A stretch of DNA of 64,000 nucleotides from Brenneria izbisi. Lineage in GTDB: Bacteria > Pseudomonadota > Gammaproteobacteria > Enterobacterales > Enterobacteriaceae. The notes under the pieces are model-generated. The model ran no database searches and had not been told where the DNA came from. It worked only from the letters and a program-made list of their open reading frames with translations. The stretch's first letter is position 1. Each line of letters opens with the position of its first letter. Both the position numbers and the translations under genes were made by a program. The stretch covers positions 99,291 to 163,290 of the forward strand of contig NZ_JAMPJU010000009.1 of the NCBI RefSeq assembly GCF_025840185.1. Direction: 5' to 3'. Positions 8,946 through 20,613 of this stretch are shown here, piece by piece.

Positions 8946-10315
8946 TATTCACTATCCGTTTTATATTTCAGTAGCAGTGAGATGATAAATGCCGCGCTAA
9001 AGGCGATCAGCATACCGATCAGGTAATTCAGCATAGAACCTGCCTGTACGATTGCCAGCCCAGGGAAGCCGGTCAGTCCCACCGCCGTCATGTTGACGTG
9101 ACTGAAGACCACCCATGCGCCGCCGAGCGCGCCGCCCGCCAATCCTGACAGGAATGCTTTGATGAAGCGCAGATTTATACCGAATATTGCCGCCTCCGTG
9201 ATCCCCAACAGGCAGGAAAGACCCGCAGGGACGGCGATGGCTTTGATTTTGGCATCACGTGTTTTGAAATACACCGCCAGACACGCGCCGCCTTGCGCCA
9301 CATTCGACATCGCCCAGATGGGCAGCAGGAAATTGACGCCGATGGCCGGATTCCCAAGCAAGCTGGCTTCGATTGCATGGAAACTGTGGTGAACGCCAGT
9401 GATAACGATCATCGAGTAGAGACCGCCAAACAGCAAGCCGGCCAGCCATCCGGCATGGGTGATCAACGTACTCAGCACCATCGCGATGCCATCGCCGAGC
9501 ATACGCCCCGCCGGGCCGATGATCAGTAATGCCACAAAGCCGGAAATAATGACGGTCAGGAACGGGGTGACGATAATATCCAGCGTATCGGGCACCATTT
9601 TGTGTAAACGTTTTTCCAGGATACTCATAAACCACACGGCCAGTAGTACCGGGAATACCGTACCCTGATAACCGATCATGGCGATTTCCAGACCGAAAAA
9701 ATTCATGGTCTGGAAGCCGCTGGCTATGCCCCAGGCATTGGTGAGCGCCGGATGAGTCAGGATACCGCCCAGCGTGGCGCCCAGATACGGGTTACCACCG
9801 AACTCCCGTGCGGCGGTAAAACCGATGAGGATTGGCAGGATAATGAAGGCGGCGGAGCTGAACATATCCAGCATAATGAAAACCGCGCTGCTGGCATCAA
9901 CCCAACCGTAGGTTTTGCACATGCCGAGCAGCCCCATCAACAGACCGGAGGCGATAATCGCCGGCATAATCGGCACAAAGATGTTTGACAGCAGGCGCGC
10001 CAGGCGTTGCGCCGGGTTCAGTTTCCGGGCTGCCAGAGACGCTGCCTCAGACTTGCTGGATTCGCTGATGCCTGCGGCCTTGATGAACTCGGCATAAACT
10101 TTGTTGACCAGTCCTGAACCAAAGATAATCTGAATCTGTCCGGCGTTTTGAAAGCAGCCTTTCACCCCGTCGACCGCTTCAATCGCTTTTTTATCGGCCA
10201 GACTATCGTCAGTCAGCACCAGACGCAGACGTGTTGCACAGTGGGCGGCGCTGGCGATATTTTCTTTCCCGCCAAGAAGGGGGATAAGAGCATTTGCTGT
10301 AGTGTTAATATCCAT
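8945..10315 (-). CDS. scrA: Sucrose-specific PTS enzyme IIBC
   Basis: The 456-residue inner membrane permease imports sucrose and phosphorylates it at position 6. An N-terminal EIIB domain of about 80 residues has the phosphocysteine motif AAHCATRLRLVL. A multi-helix EIIC domain follows, with TGVHHSFHAIEASLLG as a conserved loop. It lacks EIIA and must use the EIIA-Glc (Crr) encoded elsewhere. Two copies of the ribosome site AGAGGAATAAAA lie in tandem immediately before the ATG. Confidence 0.96.
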   Translation of the reverse strand: MDINTTANALIPLLGGKENIASAAHCATRLRLVLTDDSLADKKAIEAVDGVKGCFQNAGQIQIIFGSGLVNKVYAEFIKAAGISESSKSEAASLAARKLNPAQRLARLLSNIFVPIMPAIIASGLLMGLLGMCKTYGWVDASSAVFIMLDMFSSAAFIILPILIGFTAAREFGGNPYLGATLGGILTHPALTNAWGIASGFQTMNFFGLEIAMIGYQGTVFPVLLAVWFMSILEKRLHKMVPDTLDIIVTPFLTVIISGFVALLIIGPAGRMLGDGIAMVLSTLITHAGWLAGLLFGGLYSMIVITGVHHSFHAIEASLLGNPAIGVNFLLPIWAMSNVAQGGACLAVYFKTRDAKIKAIAVPAGLSCLLGITEAAIFGINLRFIKAFLSGLAGGALGGAWVVFSHVNMTAVGLTGFPGLAIVQAGSMLNYLIGMLIAFSAAFIISLLLKYKTDSE

Positions 10316-10369
10316 TTTATTCCTCTTTTTATTCCTCTTTTATTTATAGGATATGCTATATCATTAGCG

Positions 10370-10393
10370 CCGGTTATCGATTTCGATAACCGG
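10370..10393. promoter_or_regulatory. Intercistronic hairpin between scrY and scrA
   Basis: A perfect 11-bp stem, CCGGTTATCGA (10370-10380) and TCGATAACCGG (10383-10393), has a 2-base loop and lies 20 bases after the scrY stop. No T-run follows, so it more likely protects the scrY 3' end or lowers downstream expression than fully terminates. Confidence 0.6.
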
Positions 10394-10412
10394 GATTGGT
10401 GCTACCTCCCTA

Positions 10413-11987
<1,575 letters not shown>

Positions 11988-12021
11988 TTATTGTTGTTTC
12001 AGAAAACAGTTTTGCTAAATA

Positions 12022-12037
12022 GCTAAACCGGTTTTTC
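12022..12037. promoter_or_regulatory. ScrR-type operator upstream of scrY
   Basis: GCTAAACCGGTTTTTC contains the perfect palindrome AAACCGGTTT with the central CG usual for LacI-family operators. The complement at 13125-13140 (GCTAAACCGATTCTTC) agrees at 14 of 16 positions. It lies 59 bp before scrY. A half-conserved CRP-like sequence (TGTGA-N6-CGACA) is at 12098-12113. Confidence 0.7.
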
Positions 12038-12056
12038 GTGAAAATTAAAGGGCGTC

Positions 12057-12090
12057 AATCGGGTTAGCAAGGAATTTTACCAACCCGATT
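12057..12090. terminator. Inverted repeat downstream of scrK
   Basis: A 9-bp stem, AATCGGGTT (12057-12065) and AACCCGATT (12082-12090), with a 16-base loop, lies in the scrK-scrY gap. It lacks a T-run, so termination is uncertain; it may instead be part of the scrY control region. Confidence 0.35.
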
Positions 12091-12145
12091 CTGTAACTGT
12101 GATCTTGACGACAAAACAAGCCATAAACCGCCCTGAAATAGAGGA

Positions 12146-13081
12146 TTAGCGTTTGGCGAGGGAAAGGGTCTCAAGCTCTTGCGCATAGGGAAGCGCGGTC
12201 ATGGCGCCTTTTGCGGTGGTGGCCAGCGCACCGCACCGTTGCGCTTGTTCGATCACGCTATCCCATGAGTCGCATTGCGATAAGTCGTTGTATTCGGCAA
12301 GACCTTGCAGCAGACCGGCGACGAAGGCATCGCCCGCCCCCGTGGTATCTATCGGGGTGACATAGGGGGCGCTGAAGTGCTGAAGTTGTCGGCGATCGTG
12401 TAGCCATACTCCTTCGCTACCGAGTGTAACGAGCAGCAACTGAATAGGGAAACGTTGCATTAATTGTGCGATACCCTGTTTGGGATCATCCGTGGCGCTG
12501 AGGAAACTCAACTCCTCGCGAGATAATTTCACCACATCGGCCAGCGCCAATGCCTGAAAAAGCATGTCCTGCAAGGCTTGCGCGCTACTCCACAAATCCT
12601 CGCGAATATTGGGATCGAAGCTCACCCATCCCTGCGCGGCCTTGATGCGTCGCATGGCCGTGAAAGCGGTGCTGCGTGAAGGCTCCTGCGACAAGGCGAT
12701 CGAACACAGATGCAGCCATTCGCCACGATGGAAAGTGGGCAAATCCTCCGTTTGCAAAAACAAGTCGGCGCTCGGGCGAACCATGAAGGTGAATGAACGT
12801 TCGCCAACGCAATCCAGGCTGACGACCACCGTCGAGGTGCGATGACGGCTATCCCGAATCATGTGTTGAGTATCAACACCTTCCCGGCGTAGCACGTCTT
12901 GCAGGAAGTGACCAAAAACATCGTCACCCACCCGGCCAATAAAGGCGCTGCCGCCGCCCAGTCTGGCGATGCCGACGGCAACGTTGGCCGGCGCTCCACC
13001 AGGACATTTGAGATAACGCTCTGAATCTTCCGGGATGAGATCGACCACGGCATCGCCCATCACCCAAATTTTGTGTGCCAT
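12146..13081 (-). CDS. scrK: Fructokinase (PfkB/ribokinase family)
   Basis: ScrK phosphorylates the fructose released by ScrB. PfkB signatures are present: CPGGAPANVAVGIARLGG near the N-terminus and DTTGAGDAFVAGLL near the C-terminus, the latter with the catalytic Asp and anion hole. I choose the ATG at 13081 (MAHKIWVMGDAVVDLIPE), which matches ScrK proteins at the N-terminus and has an AAGAG ribosome site. An in-frame ATG 14 codons upstream at 13123 would add an unrelated leader. It has its own operator upstream. Confidence 0.93.
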   Translation of the reverse strand: MAHKIWVMGDAVVDLIPEDSERYLKCPGGAPANVAVGIARLGGGSAFIGRVGDDVFGHFLQDVLRREGVDTQHMIRDSRHRTSTVVVSLDCVGERSFTFMVRPSADLFLQTEDLPTFHRGEWLHLCSIALSQEPSRSTAFTAMRRIKAAQGWVSFDPNIREDLWSSAQALQDMLFQALALADVVKLSREELSFLSATDDPKQGIAQLMQRFPIQLLLVTLGSEGVWLHDRRQLQHFSAPYVTPIDTTGAGDAFVAGLLQGLAEYNDLSQCDSWDSVIEQAQRCGALATTAKGAMTALPYAQELETLSLAKR

Positions 13082-13124
13082 ATGTTTACTCTTATAAAGG
13101 ATATTGAAACTGTTTGCTAACATA

Positions 13125-13140
13125 GAAGAATCGGTTTAGC
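13125..13140. promoter_or_regulatory. ScrR-type operator upstream of scrK
   Basis: Read on minus, GCTAAACCGATTCTTC nearly repeats the operator before scrY (14 of 16 identical). It lies 43 bp before the preferred scrK start, which suggests scrK is controlled by ScrR from its own promoter. Confidence 0.65.
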
Positions 13141-13347
13141 TAATCAACTTCATTCACGTAAGATGTTTGCGAGCGCACAAGAAACGCTTTTTTAGCTCAT
13201 TATGTAAGCTGAAAATTTGTGCGATCCAACGCCCATCACCGATAATGTCAGGCTAAATAAAAAAACGTTTTATCCGATACCTAATAACGCAGCGTTGCAT
13301 AGTGCGATCTGTGACAGGATTTATGGCGCAAAGGAGAAGAGCGAGAT

Positions 13348-13494
13348 ATGAACCAAACCACTTCTTGGCGGGTTCGAAATGAATTCAGCACACTCAGCGA
13401 ACTTCCGCACCCTATCTGCATCGTCGCCACGTGGTGCCGTCTGGAAAAACATCCTTTGAGGCTGTTGTCGGGGCGGTATGATAACCGTGCGTAA
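13348..13494 (+). CDS. Small ORF of 48 residues overlapping the bactofilin gene
   Basis: The ATG at 13348 follows AAGGAGAAG at about 10 bases. The frame encodes MNQTTSWRVRNEFSTLSELP… with two Cys residues and a basic C-terminus, and stops at 13494. That is 17 bases inside the next gene, so the two could be translationally coupled. I do not recognise the product. It has no membrane segment and could be a leader peptide or a chance frame. Confidence 0.35.
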   Translation: MNQTTSWRVRNEFSTLSELPHPICIVATWCRLEKHPLRLLSGRYDNRA

Positions 13495-14197
13495 TTACAA
13501 TCTGTTATGGGGCTTATGGGCGATATGGGCGTTATTGATTGTTATCTGGTTTATTGATATCCCCCTGGATTTACCCATTCTGGCTTACGAGCAAATACTG
13601 ACTGTTATTCTGGGCATCGGCGCAAGTGGGCTGATGGTGTTTCTTTATAATTTAAAAAGGAGTTATTGGATGTTTTCATTTGATAAAAGCAAAAAGGCCG
13701 CAGCCGCGCCGCAAGAGAATAGTGAAATAAACAACCCGGCGGAGTTGGTTAATTCAGTAAGCCCTGTGCGTGTAAAGAAGGATACGTTTATCTCTCAGGG
13801 CGCGCAGATGAAGGGGAAACTGGCGGTGGATGGCGATATTACCGTGGAAGGTCACATTGAAGGCGATGTGCAATGTGATAATACCATCAAAGTGGAGCAT
13901 GGCGGCCAGGTAAAAGGTGAAATGACATCACGGCAGATTATTATCAACGGCCATGTCGAAGGCCGAATTTCCGCCAGCGTAGTTGCAATACAAGCGCAGG
14001 GCGTCGTCATCGGCGATATCTTTTCCGATGAGTTATCCATTGAAAAAGGCGGCATATTTACCGGTCAGTCAAATCCGTTAAAACCTGAAAAACCGCAACA
14101 GGAAAAATTGACTTACGTGGAAAAGAAAAAAGATAAAATCGATAAAAATCCTATTGAACCGGAAAACCTGATGGCGCTGTCGGGGAATAATATGTAG
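13478..14197 (+). CDS. Membrane-anchored bactofilin-like polymer-forming protein
   Basis: The 239-residue product has two N-terminal hydrophobic segments (about residues 8-28 and 37-57). A linker follows, then a bactofilin domain (about residues 105-190) with regularly spaced beta-helical turns such as GDITVEGHIEGDVQCDNTIKV and GQVKGEMTSRQIIINGHVEG. The tail is charged and Lys/Pro-rich. Bactofilins (PF04519) form filaments that organise cell-envelope proteins. The membrane anchor fits that role; the specific function here is unknown. It ends 73 bases before cas3 but is not otherwise linked to it. Confidence 0.8.
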   Translation: MITVRNYNLLWGLWAIWALLIVIWFIDIPLDLPILAYEQILTVILGIGASGLMVFLYNLKRSYWMFSFDKSKKAAAAPQENSEINNPAELVNSVSPVRVKKDTFISQGAQMKGKLAVDGDITVEGHIEGDVQCDNTIKVEHGGQVKGEMTSRQIIINGHVEGRISASVVAIQAQGVVIGDIFSDELSIEKGGIFTGQSNPLKPEKPQQEKLTYVEKKKDKIDKNPIEPENLMALSGNNM

Positions 14198-14270
14198 GTG
14201 CGGGGTAAGGTGATTATTCCGTAGCATGATAAACGGGAATTGGGATTAATTATTCAGGGCGTAAATATAA

Positions 14271-16994
14271 ATGACGAATCAAGAAGCGGCCAACCAGCGT
14301 TATTTTCGTTATTGGGGCAAAGCTGGTCAATCCTCTGAGATAGCGACAGGGGATGATTACCATTTATTGCCTTATCATTGTCTTGATGTGGCTGCCTGTG
14401 GTTATTGGTTGGTAAAAAATAATTATTTTCAGGCCAATAATCTGTTCTCTGAACTAAAATTGACGGATGAAACAGGCGCGCAGTGGTTTGCCTATTTTCT
14501 GGCGTGGCATGATATCGGAAAATTTGCCCGCGGTTTTCAACAGAAATATAGCAATCCTGATTCGCCATTGGTGAAAAATGCGGGTCAGGCCGCTTCTGCC
14601 AGACATGATTCATTAGGATTTTGGCTGTGGCAATATCGGGACGATATCCCACGGATTTTTCCTTTTGGTGAGATTTCTCGTTACGAGAAAAAAACGCTGG
14701 ATATCTGGCTGAACATCGTGACCGGACACCACGGCAAGCCGCCGGAGAGCGGCGTTAAGGGAAAACTTGCTTTCCACCCGGATGATTATCTGGCAGTAGG
14801 TGAGTATCTTTCTGATTTAGCAAATGTATTTCCATTTTCATCCGCTTTCCCCACTCTGTTCTCTGATAAGGTTTGGCAGGCGACGCTTAAGCAACAAAGC
14901 TGGGCGCTTGCCGGGCTGACGGTGCTTGCTGACTGGCTTGGATCGCGTCAACAGGATTTTCACTATCGCAGCGACCCGATGCCGCTAAGCGATTATTGGC
15001 AACATTATGCGTTGCCGACGGCGGCAACAGTGGTATCACATTTACCGCGCACGCCTTCTCCGTCTGCTTTTCAACATATCCAGCAGTTATTTCCGTTTAT
15101 TCAGCAGCCGACGCCGCTACAACAGCAGGCGCTGGAGGTGACTATTTCCGCTGTCGGGCCACAACTTTTTATTCTGGAAGATGTTACCGGCGCGGGAAAA
15201 ACCGAAGCCGCAATGGTCCTGGCGCATCGATTGATGGCGCAGCAGAAAGGCAGCGGCATTTATGTCGCTTTACCGACCATGGCGACAGCCAATGCCATGT
15301 ATCAACGGCTTGCTGCGGCATACCGGGCGTTGTATCAGCCGGAGTTACCGCCGTCGCTGATGCTGGCGCACGGCGCGCGCCATATGTCGTCCGCTTTTAG
15401 GCAATCTCTGTGGGACGGTGAAAGTCAGGGGCAGACGCAGTACGACAAGGAAGAGCGCGCCGCCAGTGAAGATTGCAACATCTGGTTTGCCGATTCACGC
15501 AAAAAAGCGCTGCTGGCGGATGTCGGGGTAGGTACGCTCGATCAGGCGCTGATGGCGGTGATGCCGTTTCGCCATCAGTCGCTGCGCGTACTGGGGCTAC
15601 AGCATAAGATCCTTATTCTGGATGAAGTCCACGCCTATGATGCTTATATGAGCAAGCTCATTGAGCATCTGATTGGTTTCCATGCCCGCGGTGGCGGAAG
15701 TGTGATCATCCTGAGCGCGACCTTGCCGCTGAGTTTGCGTGACAGGCTAACGCAGGCTTTCCTGCTCGGCATCGGATGTGACGCGGGATCATGGCAACCC
15801 GATCCCGACGCGAGTTATCCGTGGCTGACGCAGGTGAACCGAGAAGGATTGCAGGAAACGGCGCTGGCAACACGCTCGGAAGTGAAACGGGAAGTGAGCG
15901 TCGGCTGGCTGACGCTAAGGGAGCAAGGGATTGAGGTGATCAAAGAGGCGGTGGCGCTCGGTCAGTCGGCCTGCTGGATCAGAAACACGGTGGATGACGC
16001 GATTACTCTCTATCGTCAGCTTGTGGCGGAAGGTGTGTCAGCGGATGATATGCTGTTGTTCCATAGCCGCTTTGCTTTCTGCGATCGCATGGCAGTGGAA
16101 GAACAGGCATTAAGCTGGTTTGGTAAAGACAGTACGCCGAAGCAGCGTGCAGGCAAGGTATTGATTGCCACGCAGGTGGTCGAACAATCGCTGGATATTG
16201 ATGTGGATAACATGATAAGCGATCTGGCGCCAATTGATTTGCTGATCCAGCGGGCCGGACGGTTGCAGCGGCACATTCGCTGCCGTGACGGGCGCCGGAA
16301 AACGGCAACGGATAACCTGCCGCTGATCGATGAGCGTCCTGCCGCCAGACTGCATATTTTCGCCCCGGAATGGCAACCGCAGGCTGATGCCGACTGGCTG
16401 GGCAGCGAACTACGCAACAGCGGTTATGTTTATCCTGATCATGCGTCGCTGTGGCGCACACAGGCTATCCTGCGTCAATGTGGCGTGATCAGAATGCCGG
16501 AAGATGCCAGGACATTGATCAACAGTGTGTATGAAGAGCAGATCGCCGCACCCGTCGCGCTGGAGGCTATCGCCAACAAGGTGCTGGGGGAACAATATGG
16601 CCAGCGATCGATTGCCGGACAGTCATCACTGGCATTAGCGCCTGGCTATTGTGGCAAATCCAGCGCTTCCGGCTGGAGTGATGCGGTGGACATTTCCACC
16701 CGATTAGGGGAAACCCCACGGGATCTTTATCTGGCCCGGATGCCGGAAACAGGAAGCGGCTTGCCTTTGCCTTACGCGCCGCCAGAAGAATTTGCCTGGG
16801 AAAAAAGTCGCTTAAAAGTACGGGAAAGCTGGTGGCTGAAACATAAAAAAGCCCTGCCGGTATTGGAAGGGGATGCGCTGGAACGGTTCCGCCAGCAACT
16901 GCATCGGCCTTACGCCGAGGTGCTGTTGCTGGGTGAAACGGGAAGTGATGACTTTTACAGCAAAACGGTAGGGCTGAATATTCAGGTTAGGTGA
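14271..16994 (+). CDS. cas3: CRISPR-associated helicase-nuclease Cas3 (type I-E)
   Basis: Cas3 degrades DNA bound by Cascade. The 907-residue protein has an N-terminal HD nuclease domain with the metal-binding set His36, WHD at His80-Asp81, His112 and THH-like His153-His154. An SF2 helicase follows with Walker A VTGAGKTEAA (about residue 304), DEVH (about 449) and SATLP (about 482). Motif VI is near LIQRAGRLQRH, and a C-terminal domain follows. All catalytic motifs are intact, so it should be active. Confidence 0.96.
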   Translation: MTNQEAANQRYFRYWGKAGQSSEIATGDDYHLLPYHCLDVAACGYWLVKNNYFQANNLFSELKLTDETGAQWFAYFLAWHDIGKFARGFQQKYSNPDSPLVKNAGQAASARHDSLGFWLWQYRDDIPRIFPFGEISRYEKKTLDIWLNIVTGHHGKPPESGVKGKLAFHPDDYLAVGEYLSDLANVFPFSSAFPTLFSDKVWQATLKQQSWALAGLTVLADWLGSRQQDFHYRSDPMPLSDYWQHYALPTAATVVSHLPRTPSPSAFQHIQQLFPFIQQPTPLQQQALEVTISAVGPQLFILEDVTGAGKTEAAMVLAHRLMAQQKGSGIYVALPTMATANAMYQRLAAAYRALYQPELPPSLMLAHGARHMSSAFRQSLWDGESQGQTQYDKEERAASEDCNIWFADSRKKALLADVGVGTLDQALMAVMPFRHQSLRVLGLQHKILILDEVHAYDAYMSKLIEHLIGFHARGGGSVIILSATLPLSLRDRLTQAFLLGIGCDAGSWQPDPDASYPWLTQVNREGLQETALATRSEVKREVSVGWLTLREQGIEVIKEAVALGQSACWIRNTVDDAITLYRQLVAEGVSADDMLLFHSRFAFCDRMAVEEQALSWFGKDSTPKQRAGKVLIATQVVEQSLDIDVDNMISDLAPIDLLIQRAGRLQRHIRCRDGRRKTATDNLPLIDERPAARLHIFAPEWQPQADADWLGSELRNSGYVYPDHASLWRTQAILRQCGVIRMPEDARTLINSVYEEQIAAPVALEAIANKVLGEQYGQRSIAGQSSLALAPGYCGKSSASGWSDAVDISTRLGETPRDLYLARMPETGSGLPLPYAPPEEFAWEKSRLKVRESWWLKHKKALPVLEGDALERFRQQLHRPYAEVLLLGETGSDDFYSKTVGLNIQVR

Positions 16995-17094
16995 TATACC
17001 TGACAGGGAAGAGAACAGCCGACAGTTACTAGCTTTGAAGATATTACACATGAGATCAGGTTCTCTATGCTGTGATGTTATTCGTAACAGGCGC

Positions 17095-17460
17095 TTATTG
17101 TGGGTCAATCAGGTTGATCAATTTCAAAATAACATCTTGTGTGAGCACATCTTCCGCCACCGTTTCAAATGTGGCGCCTCTGGCGATGAGATCGACCGCC
17201 TGAGCCTGATGGCATAGGACAACACCGCGTAAATCACCGCGATCCGTATCCATTGGGGTAACCGCGACTGTCACTCCAGCGGAACGAGCAGCTTCAGCTT
17301 TGGTTGAGATAGGGCAGCAAATGGCAACACCTAACGCCACATTCAATGCCTCTTCAGTGATGACGATGCAATAATGATCTCCTTTTAATTCCCGGCCTAA
17401 AACGGGATCGGGACTAAAATGCCAAATGTCGCCTTTTTTGGGGATACGCGTTCCAACCAT
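17095..17460 (-). CDS. MazF/ChpB-like endoribonuclease toxin
   Basis: The 121-residue protein fits the MazF/PemK family (PF02452). It has GDIWHFSPDPVLGRELKGDHYCIVI at the N-terminus, ICCPISTKA in the middle and GDLRGVVLCHQAQAVDL near the active-site strand. Such toxins cleave mRNA when not bound by antitoxin. The start ATG at 17460 overlaps the antitoxin stop by one base (TAATG), the standard antitoxin-first operon. It lies antisense inside the cas locus, between cas3 and casA. Confidence 0.85.
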   Translation of the reverse strand: MVGTRIPKKGDIWHFSPDPVLGRELKGDHYCIVITEEALNVALGVAICCPISTKAEAARSAGVTVAVTPMDTDRGDLRGVVLCHQAQAVDLIARGATFETVAEDVLTQDVILKLINLIDPQ

Positions 17461-17732
17461 TACCAGTATTCCTTGCCAACCGGTGTAGCATCGGTAAATG
17501 CCTTAATGTCTTTGTTAAGGGCTGCGATCTCTTCACTATCAATTTGCGTCAGTAGTTCTTCCACCGTGAATTTGCCACGCGGTTTTCTTTTAGCCGGTTG
17601 CAGGTTTATCCCTTCGCCATTGCGTTCAATGGTAATCTCTGTTCCAACTTCCCATCCCAGTTCATTGCCATAATCACGCGGAATAGTGACGATTAGCGCC
17701 CCACCTTGCTGGCGAATTTTTACTGTTGACAT
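17460..17732 (-). CDS. MazE/ChpS-like antitoxin (AbrB fold)
   Basis: The protein, from the ATG at 17732 after a GAGG ribosome site, starts MSTVKIRQQGGALIVTIPRD, the SpoVT/AbrB DNA-binding swapped-hairpin pattern. Its C-terminus (FTVEELLTQID…TPVGKEYW) resembles the toxin-binding tail of ChpS. It should neutralise the adjacent toxin and repress the operon. A longer frame from 17792 is unlikely because it lacks a ribosome site and family similarity. Confidence 0.85.
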   Translation of the reverse strand: MSTVKIRQQGGALIVTIPRDYGNELGWEVGTEITIERNGEGINLQPAKRKPRGKFTVEELLTQIDSEEIAALNKDIKAFTDATPVGKEYW

Positions 17733-18216
17733 ATTAACCTCGTTGTCGTGCTGCGTTATGGAACAAAGTAGCACTTTGTAGTTATCTGTCAATTAGCCTG
17801 TGAGTCGTTCAGCATGGCGTTATTACAGGCTTATAGATAGCAGCGAGGCAAGGAGAGAGTTTTTACTGTGGCGGATTTTGCGAGTGATGCCGCATCCGTG
17901 CGGCTTATCCCCACTGACGTGGGGAAGTATGGAGCATTAAACAGAATACTCGGTTTATCCCCGCGTCCGCGGGGAACACTACCAGATAAAGTTTATCATA
18001 TTAGAAAATTCATATGGTGCATTCAACATTATACTCTTTACGTTTTTTAAACGTCTTTTAAATTATTAAGCTGTTGCCAACACATAGCTGATAAGGCAGT
18101 CCAAAAAGCAGTGTTCAGGCAATAGGCACGGAACACGCGCTTAATGGACCGGTTGACACCTTTCATCTTAATAGCGTGTTTCGTATAAATCAAACCACCC
18201 TGAAGGGAACACCTAT
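17733..18216. other. AT-rich region with decayed mini-CRISPR upstream of casA
   Basis: Besides the two repeats annotated separately, the stretch holds a small hairpin (GCCGCA-TCCG-TGCGGC, 17889-17904) touching the degenerate repeat, and AT-rich DNA at 18000-18200 of the kind often bound by H-NS. I see no clear gene here before the small ORF at 18217. Confidence 0.4.
17901..17979 (-). CRISPR. Vestigial two-repeat CRISPR in inverse orientation
   Basis: Positions 17951-17979 are a complete 29-bp type I-E repeat, oriented opposite to the main array. Read on minus it equals main-array repeat 28 exactly, with loop GA instead of TC. Positions 17901-17929 are a diverged repeat in the same orientation whose stem has compensatory changes (CCCCAC paired with GTGGGG). 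Only 21 bases separate them, shorter than the normal 32-base spacer, so the unit has decayed. Confidence 0.8.
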
Positions 18217-18378
18217 ATGCTGTCGTTTGTGTCTATCAAGGTTATCAATACCACTATTTATCAATCCAATGCGGTGCCAACTCCGTCGTGTCTTGCCCCG
18301 CTGGAGTCGGCCATCAATCAGAAACGTGATCGGTCTCTCTGGCATAGCTTGTTGAATAAGCTAAAAAATATTGGGTAG
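18217..18378 (+). CDS. Small ORF of 53 residues upstream of casA
   Basis: An ATG preceded by GAAGGGAAC opens a 53-residue frame (MLSFVSIKVINTTIYQ…, ending …HSLLNKLKNIG). It is basic toward the C-terminus and has no recognisable domain. It lies in the same direction as casA, 52 bases upstream of it. It could be a leader peptide, a small protein or chance; I cannot assign a function. Confidence 0.3.
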   Translation: MLSFVSIKVINTTIYQSNAVPTPSCLAPLESAINQKRDRSLWHSLLNKLKNIG

Positions 18379-18386
18379 TAGTCACG

Positions 18387-18392
18387 TATAAT
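18387..18392 (+). promoter_or_regulatory. Candidate -10 element for the casABCDE12 operon
   Basis: A perfect TATAAT stands 39 bases before the casA start. No good -35 lies at 16-18 bases upstream, which would fit an activator-dependent or silenced cas promoter, as known for E. coli casA (H-NS/LeuO). Confidence 0.35.
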
Positions 18393-18394
18393 GA

Positions 18395-19971
<1,577 letters not shown>

Positions 19972-19972
<1 letters not shown>

Positions 19973-20610
19973 TGGCGAATACGGCTGATCTTCTGGTGAT
20001 CGACAACGATGAGGCAAACCGGATTAACCGCTGGTTCGCGGAGTTACAAAACCGTCATAACCCAGCGTATAACGGTCGTGCGCGACGGGCGCAACTGCGT
20101 CGCGCCAACGGACCCTATGGCGTATTGATCTATGAGGGATATCACGATCTGGCGGCACGGCTGAGCCGGCAATTGACCAATGAAACCCGCATTCTGGCGC
20201 TGTCCATTTTTGTTTCCGTCGCGGCGCATGCGGCAAAAAATACCGCGTCGCCTCCCGGCGATAAAAGGAGTTTTGCCGCGCAACTTGGCATGAAAACGAA
20301 AGGCAGCGATCGTCCTTATCTTTCCCCGCTGCGTTTTGAGCGGCTGCAACGGGCGGCGACGCCGGAAGCGTTATACCGCCAGCTATTGCGCGCCGTGAAA
20401 ATACGTGGCGAAGACGGCGTGAATTTACCGTCGCTGGCGGACGGCATTTTTCTGTGGGCTGATGAATGGCAGGCGCGTCAGGAAAATCGTGCGCCTATCC
20501 ATCCGCTGCGCCGTAACGCGGTGCGCTGGGCGTGTGAGTATGCCCAGGTCTCGCAGGATCCAGCAATAGAAGATCAAACGCACACAGTAGCACCATCAGA
20601 CAAGGAATAA
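19972..20610 (+). CDS. casB: Cascade small subunit CasB (Cse2)
   Basis: The 212-residue all-helical Arg-rich protein matches Cse2 in size and order. Two copies form the Cascade belly that stabilises the R-loop. The central segment SLADGIFLWADEWQARQ is typical. Start and stop are shared or tightly packed with casA and casC. Confidence 0.93.
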
Positions 20611-20613
20611 CCG

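Noticed and set aside
18153..18189. TTGACA (18153) and TATAAA (18184) as a promoter before the small ORF at 18217
   Set aside because: The spacing is 25 bases, too long for a sigma-70 promoter.
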